Assembly (NCBI GenBank): GCA_963764665.1
Contig: CAVXTL010000026.1
Coordinates: 62,001 to 126,000 of the forward strand
Length of the DNA: 64,000 nt
Direction: 5' to 3'
DNA from: JACVRW01 sp963764665
GTDB taxonomy: Bacteria; Actinomycetota; Thermoleophilia; Solirubrobacterales; Thermoleophilaceae
Shown here in pieces: positions 7,738-15,450 of the stretch. The translations under genes were made by a program, and so were the position numbers. The number at the start of each line of letters is the position of its first letter. The first letter of the stretch is position 1. The notes under the pieces are model-generated. The model had not been told where the DNA came from and made no database searches. It worked only from the letters and a program-made list of their open reading frames with translations.

Positions 7738-9342
7738 CTAGACGGCCACCACCGGGCAGAGCGCAGTCGGCGAGCCGGCGTTCTCCCAGCTCGCCGCGGT
7801 CAGCTCGCCGGGCCGCACCGGCCGGCGCAGACCGTCCACGTAGCGGGCCAGCGCCTCGACCTGAGATCCCAGCTCGCGCCCGCGCCGCGCCGCCGCTCGC
7901 AGGGCATCGAACGGGCCCGTGGTCACCAGCAGCGCGTTGGCCACGAACGAGTAGGTCGAGCTCGGATCGAGCGTGCGCCCCTCCGGCAGGCCCGCCGTGA
8001 AAAGGGCCGCTCCGGGGCGCGTGGCCAGGATGCCGAGGATCTCCCTGCCGCGCAGGCTCATCAGGACCAGTGGGTGGTCGTACGCCTGCGTGGCGAACAG
8101 CTCGGCGTAGGTGATGGGACCGGCGTCGAGCCGCGCGCGGAAGCTGCCGGCGTCCACGAGAGCCACGTCGGCGCCGGCGAGGGCGCGCTGTCCCTCGGCG
8201 GCCAGGCGGCCGAGGCCGTCCGCGGCGCTCAGAGGAGTCGCGGCCCGCCCCAGCACCCGGTCGGCCAGCGGTCGCAGCCGGTTCCGGTAGCCCGCGAGCA
8301 GCGCTTCCACCTCAGGGTCCGGCCGCCGCCCGCGGTGCGATGTGCGCGGGATCCGCGCCGTCTTCGACACCACCTCGCCGCTGGCGCGGTCCACCGTCAG
8401 GTCCACCTGGTCGAAGGCAGATGCGTAGGCGAGCGACTGCACCACCAGCTTGTGCCCCGAGCCCGACTCGTTCGGGACCCGCAGGTTCATCAGCGAGTGG
8501 CTGTGGCCCGCCACGACCACGTCCACCGCGTCGCTCATCTGGCGCACCTCGTCCACCACCGGGCCCTCTGCGTCGGCGCCGTCGCCCTCCTGAGAGGGCG
8601 CGCCGGAGTGGGCGAGCACCACGATCGCCTGCACGCCCCTGCGCCTCAGCTCCGGCACCCAGCGGTTCACTGCATCGGACATGTCGGTGAAGCGAAACCC
8701 GCCGGCGAACCGGGGCAGCAGATAGCGCGGCGCCGTCGGCGTGGTCACGCCGATGAACCCCACCCGCACGCCGGCTCGCTCGATCACCTCGTACGGACGC
8801 AGCAGCAGCCTGCCGCTGCTGTCGGCCACGTTCGCGGAGACGTACGGGAACCGGGCGCCCCCGAAGGCGGGAGCGCTCGTGTTCACGAGGCGGCCGCTCT
8901 CGTCGCGCTCGAACGCGTCCTCGCCGGTGCGCTGACCGCCGTCGAGCAGGCGCCGCAGCTCGTCCACGCCTTCGTCGAACTCGTGGTTGCCGAGCGTGGC
9001 CACGTCGAAGCCGATGCGGTTGGCCACCTCGATCGAGGGCTCGTCGTGGAAGTACGCCGACGCGAGCGGGGACGCGCCCACGAGATCGCCCGCGTGCACC
9101 TTGATCGTGCGGCCTGGAAGCGTGGCGCGATCCATGCCCGCGGCCAGCCATGCCGCGCCCCCGAGATCGTCCTGCACCGGCTCGACGTGGCCGTGGAGGT
9201 CGTTGATGCCCAGCAGGCGCAGCTTCACCACGCCGCCCACCGGCGCGGGGCTCTCGGCGCGCGCGTACAGCCCGAGGAGGGCCACCAGGATCGACGCGAG
9301 AAAGGCCGCCGCGCCTACCAGCAGATGACGGCGGTCGCTCAC
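7738..9342 (-). CDS. Secreted 5'-nucleotidase / cyclic phosphodiesterase (UshA family)
   Basis: A 534-residue protein with an N-terminal hydrophobic signal/anchor (about residues 8-26). The metallophosphatase domain carries the two-metal motifs NDLHGH, GDLVGASPL, GNHEFDEG and GHSHSLMN. The C-terminal nucleotidase domain (from about residue 350) contains the substrate-loop stretch QAYDHPLVLMSLRG. It hydrolyses extracellular nucleotides to release phosphate and nucleosides. The GTG start at 9342 lies 53 bp downstream of two perfect PHO-box repeats, so phosphate-starvation control is likely. Confidence 0.93.
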   Translation of the reverse strand: MSDRRHLLVGAAAFLASILVALLGLYARAESPAPVGGVVKLRLLGINDLHGHVEPVQDDLGGAAWLAAGMDRATLPGRTIKVHAGDLVGASPLASAYFHDEPSIEVANRIGFDVATLGNHEFDEGVDELRRLLDGGQRTGEDAFERDESGRLVNTSAPAFGGARFPYVSANVADSSGRLLLRPYEVIERAGVRVGFIGVTTPTAPRYLLPRFAGGFRFTDMSDAVNRWVPELRRRGVQAIVVLAHSGAPSQEGDGADAEGPVVDEVRQMSDAVDVVVAGHSHSLMNLRVPNESGSGHKLVVQSLAYASAFDQVDLTVDRASGEVVSKTARIPRTSHRGRRPDPEVEALLAGYRNRLRPLADRVLGRAATPLSAADGLGRLAAEGQRALAGADVALVDAGSFRARLDAGPITYAELFATQAYDHPLVLMSLRGREILGILATRPGAALFTAGLPEGRTLDPSSTYSFVANALLVTTGPFDALRAAARRGRELGSQVEALARYVDGLRRPVRPGELTAASWENAGSPTALCPVVAV

Positions 9343-10600
9343 CGAGGCCCAAGGTACGGCCGTCCCGGGGCGCGTCTGTTAAGCGCTCTGATCCGCCGCG
9401 TGAACAGCGCGTGAACGCGCGACGGCCATGAAAAGGCCCGGAAATCTCATAAATCGAGCCGGGACCTGCCAGGCCTCCGGACCCGCCCGCGCGCTGCGAG
9501 GAGAAGTACATCCGGCTCCCGCTCGGGTCGAAGGTCACGCCCGTGAGCTCCGAGTTCTCGTGCTGCGGTCCCGTGGCCGAGAGGAAGCGCGAGACGCGCC
9601 ACGAGCGGTCGATCACGCCGATGTCGATCTCCTCGGTGGAGATGTCCTCGCACACGAACACCTCGCCGGCGCGGTTGGCGGTGAGCTGGTCGATCCGAAG
9701 CAGCGGAGCGGAACGCGACGCCAGGCCGTCGTAGACCACCCGCATGCGCTCGCGCGCGATGTCGTAGGCGTGAACGCGGTCGTCGGCGGTCGTGGCCACG
9801 TACACCGTGCGCCCGTCGCGCCAGATCCCCTCGCCGCGCTTGAAGGCCGTGCTCCCGCGGACCTGCCGGCGGATGGCGGTGCGCCGCGCGGCGGGGTCCG
9901 GCACCTCGCTCCAGGTCAACGCCCCGCTGGGCGCCACGGTGGCCAGCTCGAGCAGCCCGGCGCTCAGGTCGGGCCAACGGGCGGGGGTGAAGCGGTAGAA
10001 GCGCCCGTCGATCAGGTCCTCGGTGAGATACACGCGCCGCCCGCGCGGGTCCACGGCAGCGGCCTCGTGCTTGAACACGCCCATGGCGGGATGGCTCACG
10101 GGCCTGCGCCGGCCGGTGGGGTCGCACTCCCACACGAGCCCCGACTCGATCTCCTCGCACGACAGCCAGGTGCCCCACGGGGTCCCGCCGCCGGAGCAGT
10201 TCTGGGAGGTTCCGCCGAGGATCCGGTACGCGTCGGCCACCCTGCCGCGGCGGTCGAAGCGAATGGCAGAGGCGCCGCCCTGCAGCGTCTCGGAGTTCGA
10301 CACCAGGATGAACCCGCCGTCGTCGAGCGGGAACGTGGCCGACCCGTCCGACGCCTCATGCCAGCGGTAGCCGGTGCCGGCCACCCGCTCTCCACCGCGC
10401 GCCACCACCCTCGAGGTGAAGCCCTCCGGGAGCCGCAGGCCGAGGTCGTTCGGCGGGAGGCGCGGCCCGTACCCCGGGCCGGGACGGAGCTGAGCGGACG
10501 AGGCGGATCCGAAGAGGTCGTCCCAGAACGCGGTGCCGAGCGCCACAGCGGCCACCCCGCCCGCCGCCACCCCGATCACCTCTCGACGGGTGCGCTCCAT
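8312..10600 (-). CDS. PhoX-like (DUF839) secreted phosphatase; frame runs on past the conserved end
   Basis: Residues 1 to about 390 (10600 down to about 9430) are a DUF839/PhoX-like protein. There is a Tat-like signal with TRREVIG, then conserved segments SNSETLQGG, NCSGGGTPWGTWLSCEE, KHEAAAVDP, YLTEDLIDGRFYRF, CEDIS and SRMYFSSQR, ending GPGSIYEISGPF. PhoX-type enzymes are Ca2+/Fe-dependent alkaline phosphatases exported through Tat. After the usual family end no stop occurs, and the frame continues for about 370 residues, out of frame, through the UshA-like gene to 8312. The extension looks non-coding (Arg/Gly-rich). The real protein probably ends near 9420, with a stop lost or a base error. 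PHO-box repeats lie upstream. Confidence 0.75.
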   Translation of the reverse strand: MERTRREVIGVAAGGVAAVALGTAFWDDLFGSASSAQLRPGPGYGPRLPPNDLGLRLPEGFTSRVVARGGERVAGTGYRWHEASDGSATFPLDDGGFILVSNSETLQGGASAIRFDRRGRVADAYRILGGTSQNCSGGGTPWGTWLSCEEIESGLVWECDPTGRRRPVSHPAMGVFKHEAAAVDPRGRRVYLTEDLIDGRFYRFTPARWPDLSAGLLELATVAPSGALTWSEVPDPAARRTAIRRQVRGSTAFKRGEGIWRDGRTVYVATTADDRVHAYDIARERMRVVYDGLASRSAPLLRIDQLTANRAGEVFVCEDISTEEIDIGVIDRSWRVSRFLSATGPQHENSELTGVTFDPSGSRMYFSSQRAGGSGGLAGPGSIYEISGPFHGRRAFTRCSRGGSERLTDAPRDGRTLGLGERPPSSAGRRGGLSRVDPGGPPRAVRARREPRAGGRRGEAAPAGHQRPPRPRRAGAGRSRGRGMAGRGHGSRHASRPHDQGARGRSRGRVPARVGVLPRRALDRGGQPHRLRRGHARQPRVRRRRGRAAAPARRRSAHRRGRVRARRERPPREHERSRLRGRPVPVRLRERGRQQRQAAAASVRGDRASRRAGGVHRRDHADGAALSAAPVRRRVSLHRHVRCSEPLGAGAEAQGRAGDRGARPLRRALSGGRRRRRRGPGGGRGAPDERRGGRGRGGPQPLADEPAGPERVGLGAQAGGAVARLRICLRPGGPDGGPRQRRGGVEDGADPAHIAPRAAAGP
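9395..9416 (-). promoter_or_regulatory. PHO box upstream of the UshA-like gene
   Basis: On the minus strand two adjacent 11-mers read GTTCACGCGCT and GTTCACGCGGC. They match the actinobacterial PhoP-binding direct repeat (consensus about GTTCACCCGGC, 11-bp period). They sit just upstream of the 5'-nucleotidase start, which fits PhoP control. PhoP itself is not in the window. Confidence 0.7.
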
Positions 10601-10630
10601 TCCCGGCCAGGGTGCCGGTGCTCGCGCTCA

Positions 10631-10663
10631 GGCACGTGAACGACCGGAAACGATCGTGTGAAC
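10631..10663 (-). promoter_or_regulatory. PHO box (three 11-bp units) upstream of the PhoX-like gene
   Basis: On the minus strand the sequence reads as three consecutive 11-mers: GTTCACACGAT, CGTTTCCGGTC and GTTCACGTGCC. The outer two match the PhoP direct-repeat core GTTCAC and the middle one is degenerate. The array ends 31 bp before the ATG of the phosphatase gene. Confidence 0.65.
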
Positions 10664-10680
10664 GGATGTAAAGCCGGCGC

Positions 10681-11073
10681 TCAGACGGTCGGCGGGCCGG
10701 CCTTGGCCAGCCCCTCGACCTGCGGCGCCATGCGCTCGCCCACGGCCATGATCGCCGAGAGCGGACGCAGCATCACCGTGAACTCGGCGATCTGGCCCTC
10801 GGCGTCGTGTCTCAGGTAGTCGATGCCCTGCACCGCTTTGTCTCCCACGCGCGCGCGGAAGAGCAGCGCCACCGTGTCGCCCGACTCGAGCTCGTCGGTG
10901 TACTCGAAGTCCTCGAACACGGACATGATCGCCGCCAGCACCCCGGCCGTGGCCTCGCGGCCGTCGAAGGGACGGAAGGCCACCGGGCTGTGGAACTGGA
11001 CGTCCGGAGCCAGGGCGGCGGTCATCGCATCGTGGTCGCGGGCCTCTACGGCGGTGCGGAACGGATGGGTCAT
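10681..11073 (-). CDS. SnoaL-like / NTF2-fold protein
   Basis: A 130-residue protein with the NTF2-like cone pattern: N-terminal helix (FRTAVEARDHDAMTAALAPDV), the strand FHSPV, a central GREATAGVLAAI helix and C-terminal beta strands. Family members include small isomerases, hydrolases and many of unknown function. No catalytic assignment is possible. It stands alone between the PhoX-like gene and the acidic protein. Confidence 0.8.
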   Translation of the reverse strand: MTHPFRTAVEARDHDAMTAALAPDVQFHSPVAFRPFDGREATAGVLAAIMSVFEDFEYTDELESGDTVALLFRARVGDKAVQGIDYLRHDAEGQIAEFTVMLRPLSAIMAVGERMAPQVEGLAKAGPPTV

Positions 11074-11127
11074 GCCGGAAGCCTACCCCCGGTTTGCGAT
11101 TGCCCGGCGGGCGGGTAGGGGGCACAT

Positions 11128-11496
11128 ATGGAGCACGAGGAGCGAGCACAACGCCTGGAGAACGAGGTCGAGGATCTCGAGGAGAAGTCGGAGCGCGTGG
11201 GGGAGCACATCCGGGAGACCCGGGAGGACTGGGAGAGCAAGGAAGAGGACACCGCGGTGCCCGGCGCGCAGCCCGATCCCGATGAGCCGACAGACGAGGA
11301 GAGCAGCGTGACCGAGACGACACCCGAGGAATCCGACCAGCTGCCGGAGGAAGGCCCCGGCGGGCAGGTGCCGGATGACGGCGGCGACTCCGAGCGCGAC
11401 GAGGCCAAGGACAGCCCCGGCACGCCCGGCGAAGAGGGCACCGCCACCGGCAACCCGGACGCCGCGGGCTCCGACGAGCCCGGCTCGAACGACTAG
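11128..11496 (+). CDS. Acidic, probably disordered protein
   Basis: A 122-residue protein. A short charged coiled-coil-like N-terminus (about residues 1-45, Glu/Arg-rich) is followed by a low-complexity tail of Asp, Glu, Pro, Gly and Thr. No known domain is seen. The composition (strongly acidic, no hydrophobic core after residue 45) suggests an unstructured cytoplasmic protein. It lies just upstream of a metallopeptidase gene on the same strand. Confidence 0.6.
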   Translation: MEHEERAQRLENEVEDLEEKSERVGEHIRETREDWESKEEDTAVPGAQPDPDEPTDEESSVTETTPEESDQLPEEGPGGQVPDDGGDSERDEAKDSPGTPGEEGTATGNPDAAGSDEPGSND

Positions 11497-11523
11497 CCCG
11501 GTCCTCCGCGTACCCTCGGAGGT

Positions 11524-12099
11524 GTGAGGGACGCTCTCCGAGGTCCGATCAAGGCGGCGCTGACCGCGGCTTTCGTGGTGGGGACGCTGCTGTTCCTGCT
11601 CAACCCGCCGTCGCTGTCGGGAGCCCAGGGGCTGGCCGCCTTGCTGGGCGGCGCCATCGCGCTGATGCTGTTCACCGCGTGGGCCACCGTGGCGCTGACC
11701 GGGCGCGACGGGATGAGCGACGAGGAGTTCGAGCGGCTCGTGCGCCGGAGCGAGGAGCTGGCCGGCCAGCCGGACCTCCGCGAGGGCACCGAGGAGTTCG
11801 ACCTGCTCGTGGCCGAAGCGATCGACGCGCTGCCCGAGGAGTTCCAGCGGCTGCTCGACGACACGCCCGTGGTGGTCTCCCGGCGCGGCGCCGAGCACCG
11901 CGCCTACGGCCACTACTTCGGCGACACCGTGGCGCGCGACAACTACCCGGACCGGATCGTGGTCTACCAGGACACGCTCGAGCGGGACTTCGGATACGAC
12001 CCCGACGTGCTCCGGGCACAGGTGGAGCGAACGCTTCGCCACGAGCTCGCCCATCACCTGGGCTGGGGCGAGCACGGGGTCAGGGAGCTCGGACTCTGA
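11524..12099 (+). CDS. Membrane-anchored metallopeptidase-family (zincin-like) protein
   Basis: A 191-residue protein starting at GTG 11524. Two N-terminal hydrophobic segments (about residues 12-27 and 35-58) precede a soluble domain containing FQRLLDDTPVVV and, near the C-terminus, LRHELAHHLGW, an HExxH zinc motif of the PF06262 metallopeptidase family (minigluzincin-like). Most family members are soluble and about 120 residues, so the membrane anchor is an addition. The substrate is unknown. Confidence 0.82.
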   Translation: MRDALRGPIKAALTAAFVVGTLLFLLNPPSLSGAQGLAALLGGAIALMLFTAWATVALTGRDGMSDEEFERLVRRSEELAGQPDLREGTEEFDLLVAEAIDALPEEFQRLLDDTPVVVSRRGAEHRAYGHYFGDTVARDNYPDRIVVYQDTLERDFGYDPDVLRAQVERTLRHELAHHLGWGEHGVRELGL

Positions 12100-12120
12100 A
12101 GCTACGCTAGGGGCCGCTCT

Positions 12121-12209
12121 GGAGAGGTGACCGAGTGGCTTAAGGTGCACGACTGGAAATCGTGTGGGCGGGTCAAACTGCCTCGTGGGTTCGAATCCCA
12201 CCCTCTCCG
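12121..12209 (+). tRNA. tRNA-Ser (anticodon GGA)
   Basis: An 89-nt class II tRNA. GGAGAGG (12121-12127) pairs with CCTCTCC (12202-12208) with discriminator G at 12209. The anticodon loop CTGGAAA gives GGA, with a long variable arm and T-arm GTGGGTTCGAATCCCAC. CCA is not encoded. Its 3' end has an inverted copy 95 bp downstream. Confidence 0.97.
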
Positions 12210-12303
12210 TCCCGGGTGCGCATCGCCTGGCTGTGTCATCGGGGTGCTCGCGTGCGGTGCACGCTTCGCACGCCCTCTTCCTTGCCAGGCGGGCGCCCCG
12301 GAC

Positions 12304-12319
12304 CGGAGAGGGTGGGATT
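12304..12319 (-). repeat. Inverted copy of the tRNA-Ser(GGA) 3' end
   Basis: CGGAGAGGGTGGGATT is the exact reverse complement of tRNA positions 12194-12209. The 193-bp stretch 12210-12402 that contains it holds no recognisable intact gene. A perfect 16-base match to the tRNA 3' end is typical of integration or rearrangement scars, but the orientation is inverted rather than the direct repeat of a simple att site. Confidence 0.55.
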
Positions 12320-12402
12320 GGGGTCGACGGCGCCAGCGACAAGGCGATCCGCGGCGCCGGAGCCATCGCCGTCACGGCGATCTAGCCGGGTGCGGCCCAG
12401 GT

Positions 12403-13335
12403 TCACGCCTTGACGGCTGGAAGCACGGCCGTCGCGGCGAGCTCGATTTGCCGACGCTCGTCGCCGAGCGGCCAGAGGTAGACGCGCTCACAACCTGCTT
12501 GGGCGTAGCGTGAGAGCAGTTCCGCGCATTGCTGCGCTGGTCCGATGCACAGCTGGTCGCGCAGGTCCTCTGGATCGCGCCGCAGCATCGGGGCCAGCAC
12601 CTCTCGCAGCACGCGGTCCGCGTCGCGGGGGTCTTCGGTAATCCATGTCCACATCGTCGCGAGCGCGTTGGGGAACCGGTCGGGCTCCCTTCCGTGGGCG
12701 TGAAGTTGCTCGGACAGCGACTGCTTCGCTGCCTCGAAGCCGTCGGGTGTCGTGTTGTACGCGGATGCGAGCCACCCGTCGCCGAGGCGGGCGACGCGCC
12801 GAAGACCGGCCTTTGAGCCCCAGCTCCCGATCCAGACCGGGATTCCGCCGGGCCGGCGTGGAGCCGGCGCCAGCTGCGAGCCGGGTAAGGGGTAGTGGCG
12901 GCGGGTTTCCGGTGGCGGGTCGTCTCGCAGGAGCGAGCGCAGGATGGCGACAGCTTCGTCGAATCGCTCCCAGCGCTCCTCGTATGGCACACCGATCGCG
13001 TCGTAGTCACGCTCCGACGACCCGGGACCGACTCCGGCGACCACGCGCCCATCGGACAGCAGATCCAACGCGGCGAGTGTCTTTGCCAGGGGCACGGGGC
13101 CGCGAAGCGCCACCAGCGCGACCGTTGTCGCGAGCTCCATGGAGCCGGATCTTTCGATCACGGCGGCCAGCGCCGTCAGGCCGTCGAGCCACGGCGCCTG
13201 GAACAGGAAGTGGTCGTTGGCGGAGACCGCGGCGAAGCCACAGTCCCGCGCGGCGTCGACCGCGCCTATGAGACGCGCGAGCGACTGCCCCTCGCCGGCG
13301 AATTCCATCAGCGGCGAGTGAAGGGCGAGCTCCAA
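12403..13335 (-). CDS. LLM-class (luciferase-like) F420/FMN-dependent oxidoreductase
   Basis: A 310-residue TIM-barrel oxidoreductase with a TTG start (or the ATG at codon 10). Bacterial-luciferase family features are the SANDHFLF strand, LAKTLAALDLLSDGR, GVGPGSSERDYDAIG and the late WIGSWGSKAGLRR segment. The DLLSDGRV-G-G pattern fits the F420-binding actinobacterial subgroup. The substrate is unknown. It is the only complete gene in the patch between tRNA-Ser and 14.5 kb. Confidence 0.85.
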   Translation of the reverse strand: MELALHSPLMEFAGEGQSLARLIGAVDAARDCGFAAVSANDHFLFQAPWLDGLTALAAVIERSGSMELATTVALVALRGPVPLAKTLAALDLLSDGRVVAGVGPGSSERDYDAIGVPYEERWERFDEAVAILRSLLRDDPPPETRRHYPLPGSQLAPAPRRPGGIPVWIGSWGSKAGLRRVARLGDGWLASAYNTTPDGFEAAKQSLSEQLHAHGREPDRFPNALATMWTWITEDPRDADRVLREVLAPMLRRDPEDLRDQLCIGPAQQCAELLSRYAQAGCERVYLWPLGDERRQIELAATAVLPAVKA

Positions 13336-13479
13336 ACCGGGCCGATCATCTCACCCTATGACCGGCCCAGCAAGACAGGCCGCGCGCCGTCGGGCTTGCC
13401 GCCCGACCGGCTCCGCTAGGTGCCCGAGTACAGACTCAAGATCGGGTGGAGAGTCCGCACGTTGTCCGGGTCTCCCGTC

Positions 13480-14376
13480 TTACGTCCCCTCGATGGGGCT
13501 CAGGATCGGCCCGCTCTGGATGGCGAACAGCTGGACGGCGTTCACGCCCTGGCGGAGCGAGGCCTCGGGAATGAGGGCTGAGAAAAGTTGACCCGAGCTC
13601 TGGGCTACGGCGAATGAGGTAGCGGTGGCCTCGATCGTCCCGTTGACGGCGATGGCGATGTCGAGCGGGGTGGCGGCACCTGTTGCAGGTCGAGCTGCTG
13701 CCGCGACGGCTTGACGCGCCCGAGCCAGCTCGTGAACCGCTCCAGGCGCCCCCTGGCCACCAACGCCCGCCGTTTGTGGCGTCACGTTCGGGCAGAGCCG
13801 CTTCGGGCGCAGGCTCGTCGCTTCCTCGCCCTCCTCGATGCGGTACTTGCGCCCCAGCGCCGTGAACAGGTTCTTCGGATGCTCCGCGTAGGTCGGCTTT
13901 GCGAATCGCCACTGGGTCTGGCCGGTGAGCAGCCACCGGAACGCACGACCGGTCTCATCGACGGTCGTGGTGGAATACGGAAACCAGGTGGAGCCGTCCG
14001 CGAGCCGAGCAAACGTCGGGTAGCGCGAGCGGTCGATCCGGCCCTGGGCGTCGAGCAGCGAGACCGACGGAAACGCGTCAAAGACGACCAGCACCACCGG
14101 CGGACGCCCCGCCTCAGCCGGCGTGCATAGCCTGTCGCGCGGCGATCGTAACCGTGGGACAGAGCGTCGCATGGCAACGCGGGGGGCGTCACTCGGGATC
14201 GTGGCGGACTCTCGGCTGACGAGCGCGGCCAGTTCGGGTCCCTGTTCGGCCGGGTCGACGATCACGCCGGGCATGCGCCGAGATCGCGCTTTATCTGATC
14301 GATGTGGGCGCGCCCGTCGACGACAGAGCCGAGCAGGTACGCGATCGGACGATCTTGTTCGTCGACGCCGACCCAA
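13480..14376 (-). pseudogene. Remnant of a sulfatase-type membrane protein with the middle deleted
   Basis: The frame joins a sulfatase N-terminal strand (PPVVLVVFDAFPSVSLLD, then TFARLADGSTWFPYSTTT and RAFRWLLTGQ) to a C-terminal tail of the same family (IAVNGTIEATATSF, FSALIPEASLRQGVNAVQLF). The catalytic core, metal-binding middle and membrane helices expected of a 600-700 residue protein are missing after about NLFTALGRKYRIEE. The 5' part (14376 to about 14100) is Arg-rich and does not look coding. I read it as an internal-deletion pseudogene. Confidence 0.65.
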
Positions 14377-14546
14377 GCGCGTCCGCTCGCAAGGAAGGCC
14401 TCGAGCTCAACCAGCGACGGCGGGTTGTCGTCGGCGATCCGCGCCATGCCTATCGCTGCAAATGCGCGACCGGCGTCGCGCTCGATCCGACGCAGAGCCT
14501 CAAGCTCATCCCGGCGAGGCGGCCGGATCCGCGGCATCGAGTCCAA
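14262..14546 (-). pseudogene. Truncated GNAT acetyltransferase
   Basis: 94 residues matching the N-terminal half of a GNAT domain: MPRIRPPRRDELEALRRIERDAGRAF, then WVGVDEQDRPIAYLLGSVVDG and HIDQI. The acetyl-CoA loop (Q/RxxGxG/A) and everything after it are absent, where a whole protein would have about 160-170 residues. It overlaps the front of the sulfatase remnant, so the break point is probably a recombination junction. Confidence 0.65.
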
Positions 14547-14581
14547 GATGCCGCTCAGTTCAGACGTGGGATCGTTCGGCG

Positions 14582-15430
14582 ATGAATCCAGTGGCTGAAC
14601 GAATGATCGAAGCCAACGGCGTGGAGCTCTGCACGGAAGCCTTCGGCGACCCGGCCGACCCGGCGGTGCTCCTCGTGATGGGCATCGGCGCGTCGATGCT
14701 CTGGTGGGAGGAGGGCTTCTGCCGGATTCTCGCCGGCGGCGGGCGGTTCGTGATCCGCTACGACCACCGCGACACCGGCCGGTCGGTCACCTACGAGCCT
14801 GGGTCTCCCGGTTACACGGGCGCCGACCTGGTCCGCGACGCCGTGGGAGTGCTCGACGCCTATGAGGTCCCGGCCGCGCACGTGGTCGGCGTCTCAGCCG
14901 GCGGGGGGTTCGCGCAGGTGCTCGCGCTCGAGCACCCCGATCGCGTCGCCTCCCTCGGCCTCATCAGCACCTCGCCCACGCTGCCCGGGGAGCGCAAGCT
15001 GCCGCCCCCGAGCGATGAGTTCGGAGAGTTCGTGTCGACCGCGGCGGTCGATTGGTCGGACGCCGAGTCGGTGATCGATTACCTCGTCGGCTACTCACGC
15101 ATGCTCGCGGGAGGACAGCGTCGATTCGACGAGGCGCCGCAACGAGACCTGGCGCGCCGCGACATCGAGCGCGCCCGCGACTTCGCGGCCCTGCAGAACC
15201 ACGATGTGCTGCCCGAGGGCGAGGCCCCGAGCGGAACCCTGTCCGCGATCACCGCTCCAACCCTGGTCATGCACGGCACCGCCGACCCGATGTTTCCGAT
15301 CGAGCACGGCGAGGCGCTGGTGCGGGAGATCCGGGGAGCGAGGCTGCTGGCGCTCGAGGGAGGCGGCCACGGCGTCGATCGGGCCGACTGGCAGACGATC
15401 GCCGACGCCATCCTCGAGCACACTGCCTGA
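14582..15430 (+). CDS. Alpha/beta hydrolase
   Basis: A 282-residue hydrolase. The nucleophile elbow is GVSAGG (Ser in GxSxG), the acid lies in HGTADPMFP and the His in GGGHGVD, so the triad is complete. The oxyanion region is LLVMGIGASMLWW, and a cap domain lies between about residues 140 and 200. The N-terminal IEANGVELCTEAFGDP is typical of aclacinomycin-methylesterase/lactonase-like members. The substrate cannot be called. ATG 14582 is chosen because homology begins there. Confidence 0.9.
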   Translation: MNPVAERMIEANGVELCTEAFGDPADPAVLLVMGIGASMLWWEEGFCRILAGGGRFVIRYDHRDTGRSVTYEPGSPGYTGADLVRDAVGVLDAYEVPAAHVVGVSAGGGFAQVLALEHPDRVASLGLISTSPTLPGERKLPPPSDEFGEFVSTAAVDWSDAESVIDYLVGYSRMLAGGQRRFDEAPQRDLARRDIERARDFAALQNHDVLPEGEAPSGTLSAITAPTLVMHGTADPMFPIEHGEALVREIRGARLLALEGGGHGVDRADWQTIADAILEHTA

Positions 15431-15450
15431 AGCGGCCCCGAGCCGTTCGG

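Noticed and set aside
12210..12402. Possible short gene after tRNA-Ser (tail GGIGVDGASDKAIRGAG)
   Set aside because: Only a short frame with no recognisable domain or ribosome site; kept as rearranged sequence.
13389..13407. Hairpin GTCGGGC-TTGCC-GCCCGAC in the gap next to the LLM gene
   Set aside because: Its position does not fit a terminator of either neighbour with confidence; GC-rich DNA yields such stems by chance.
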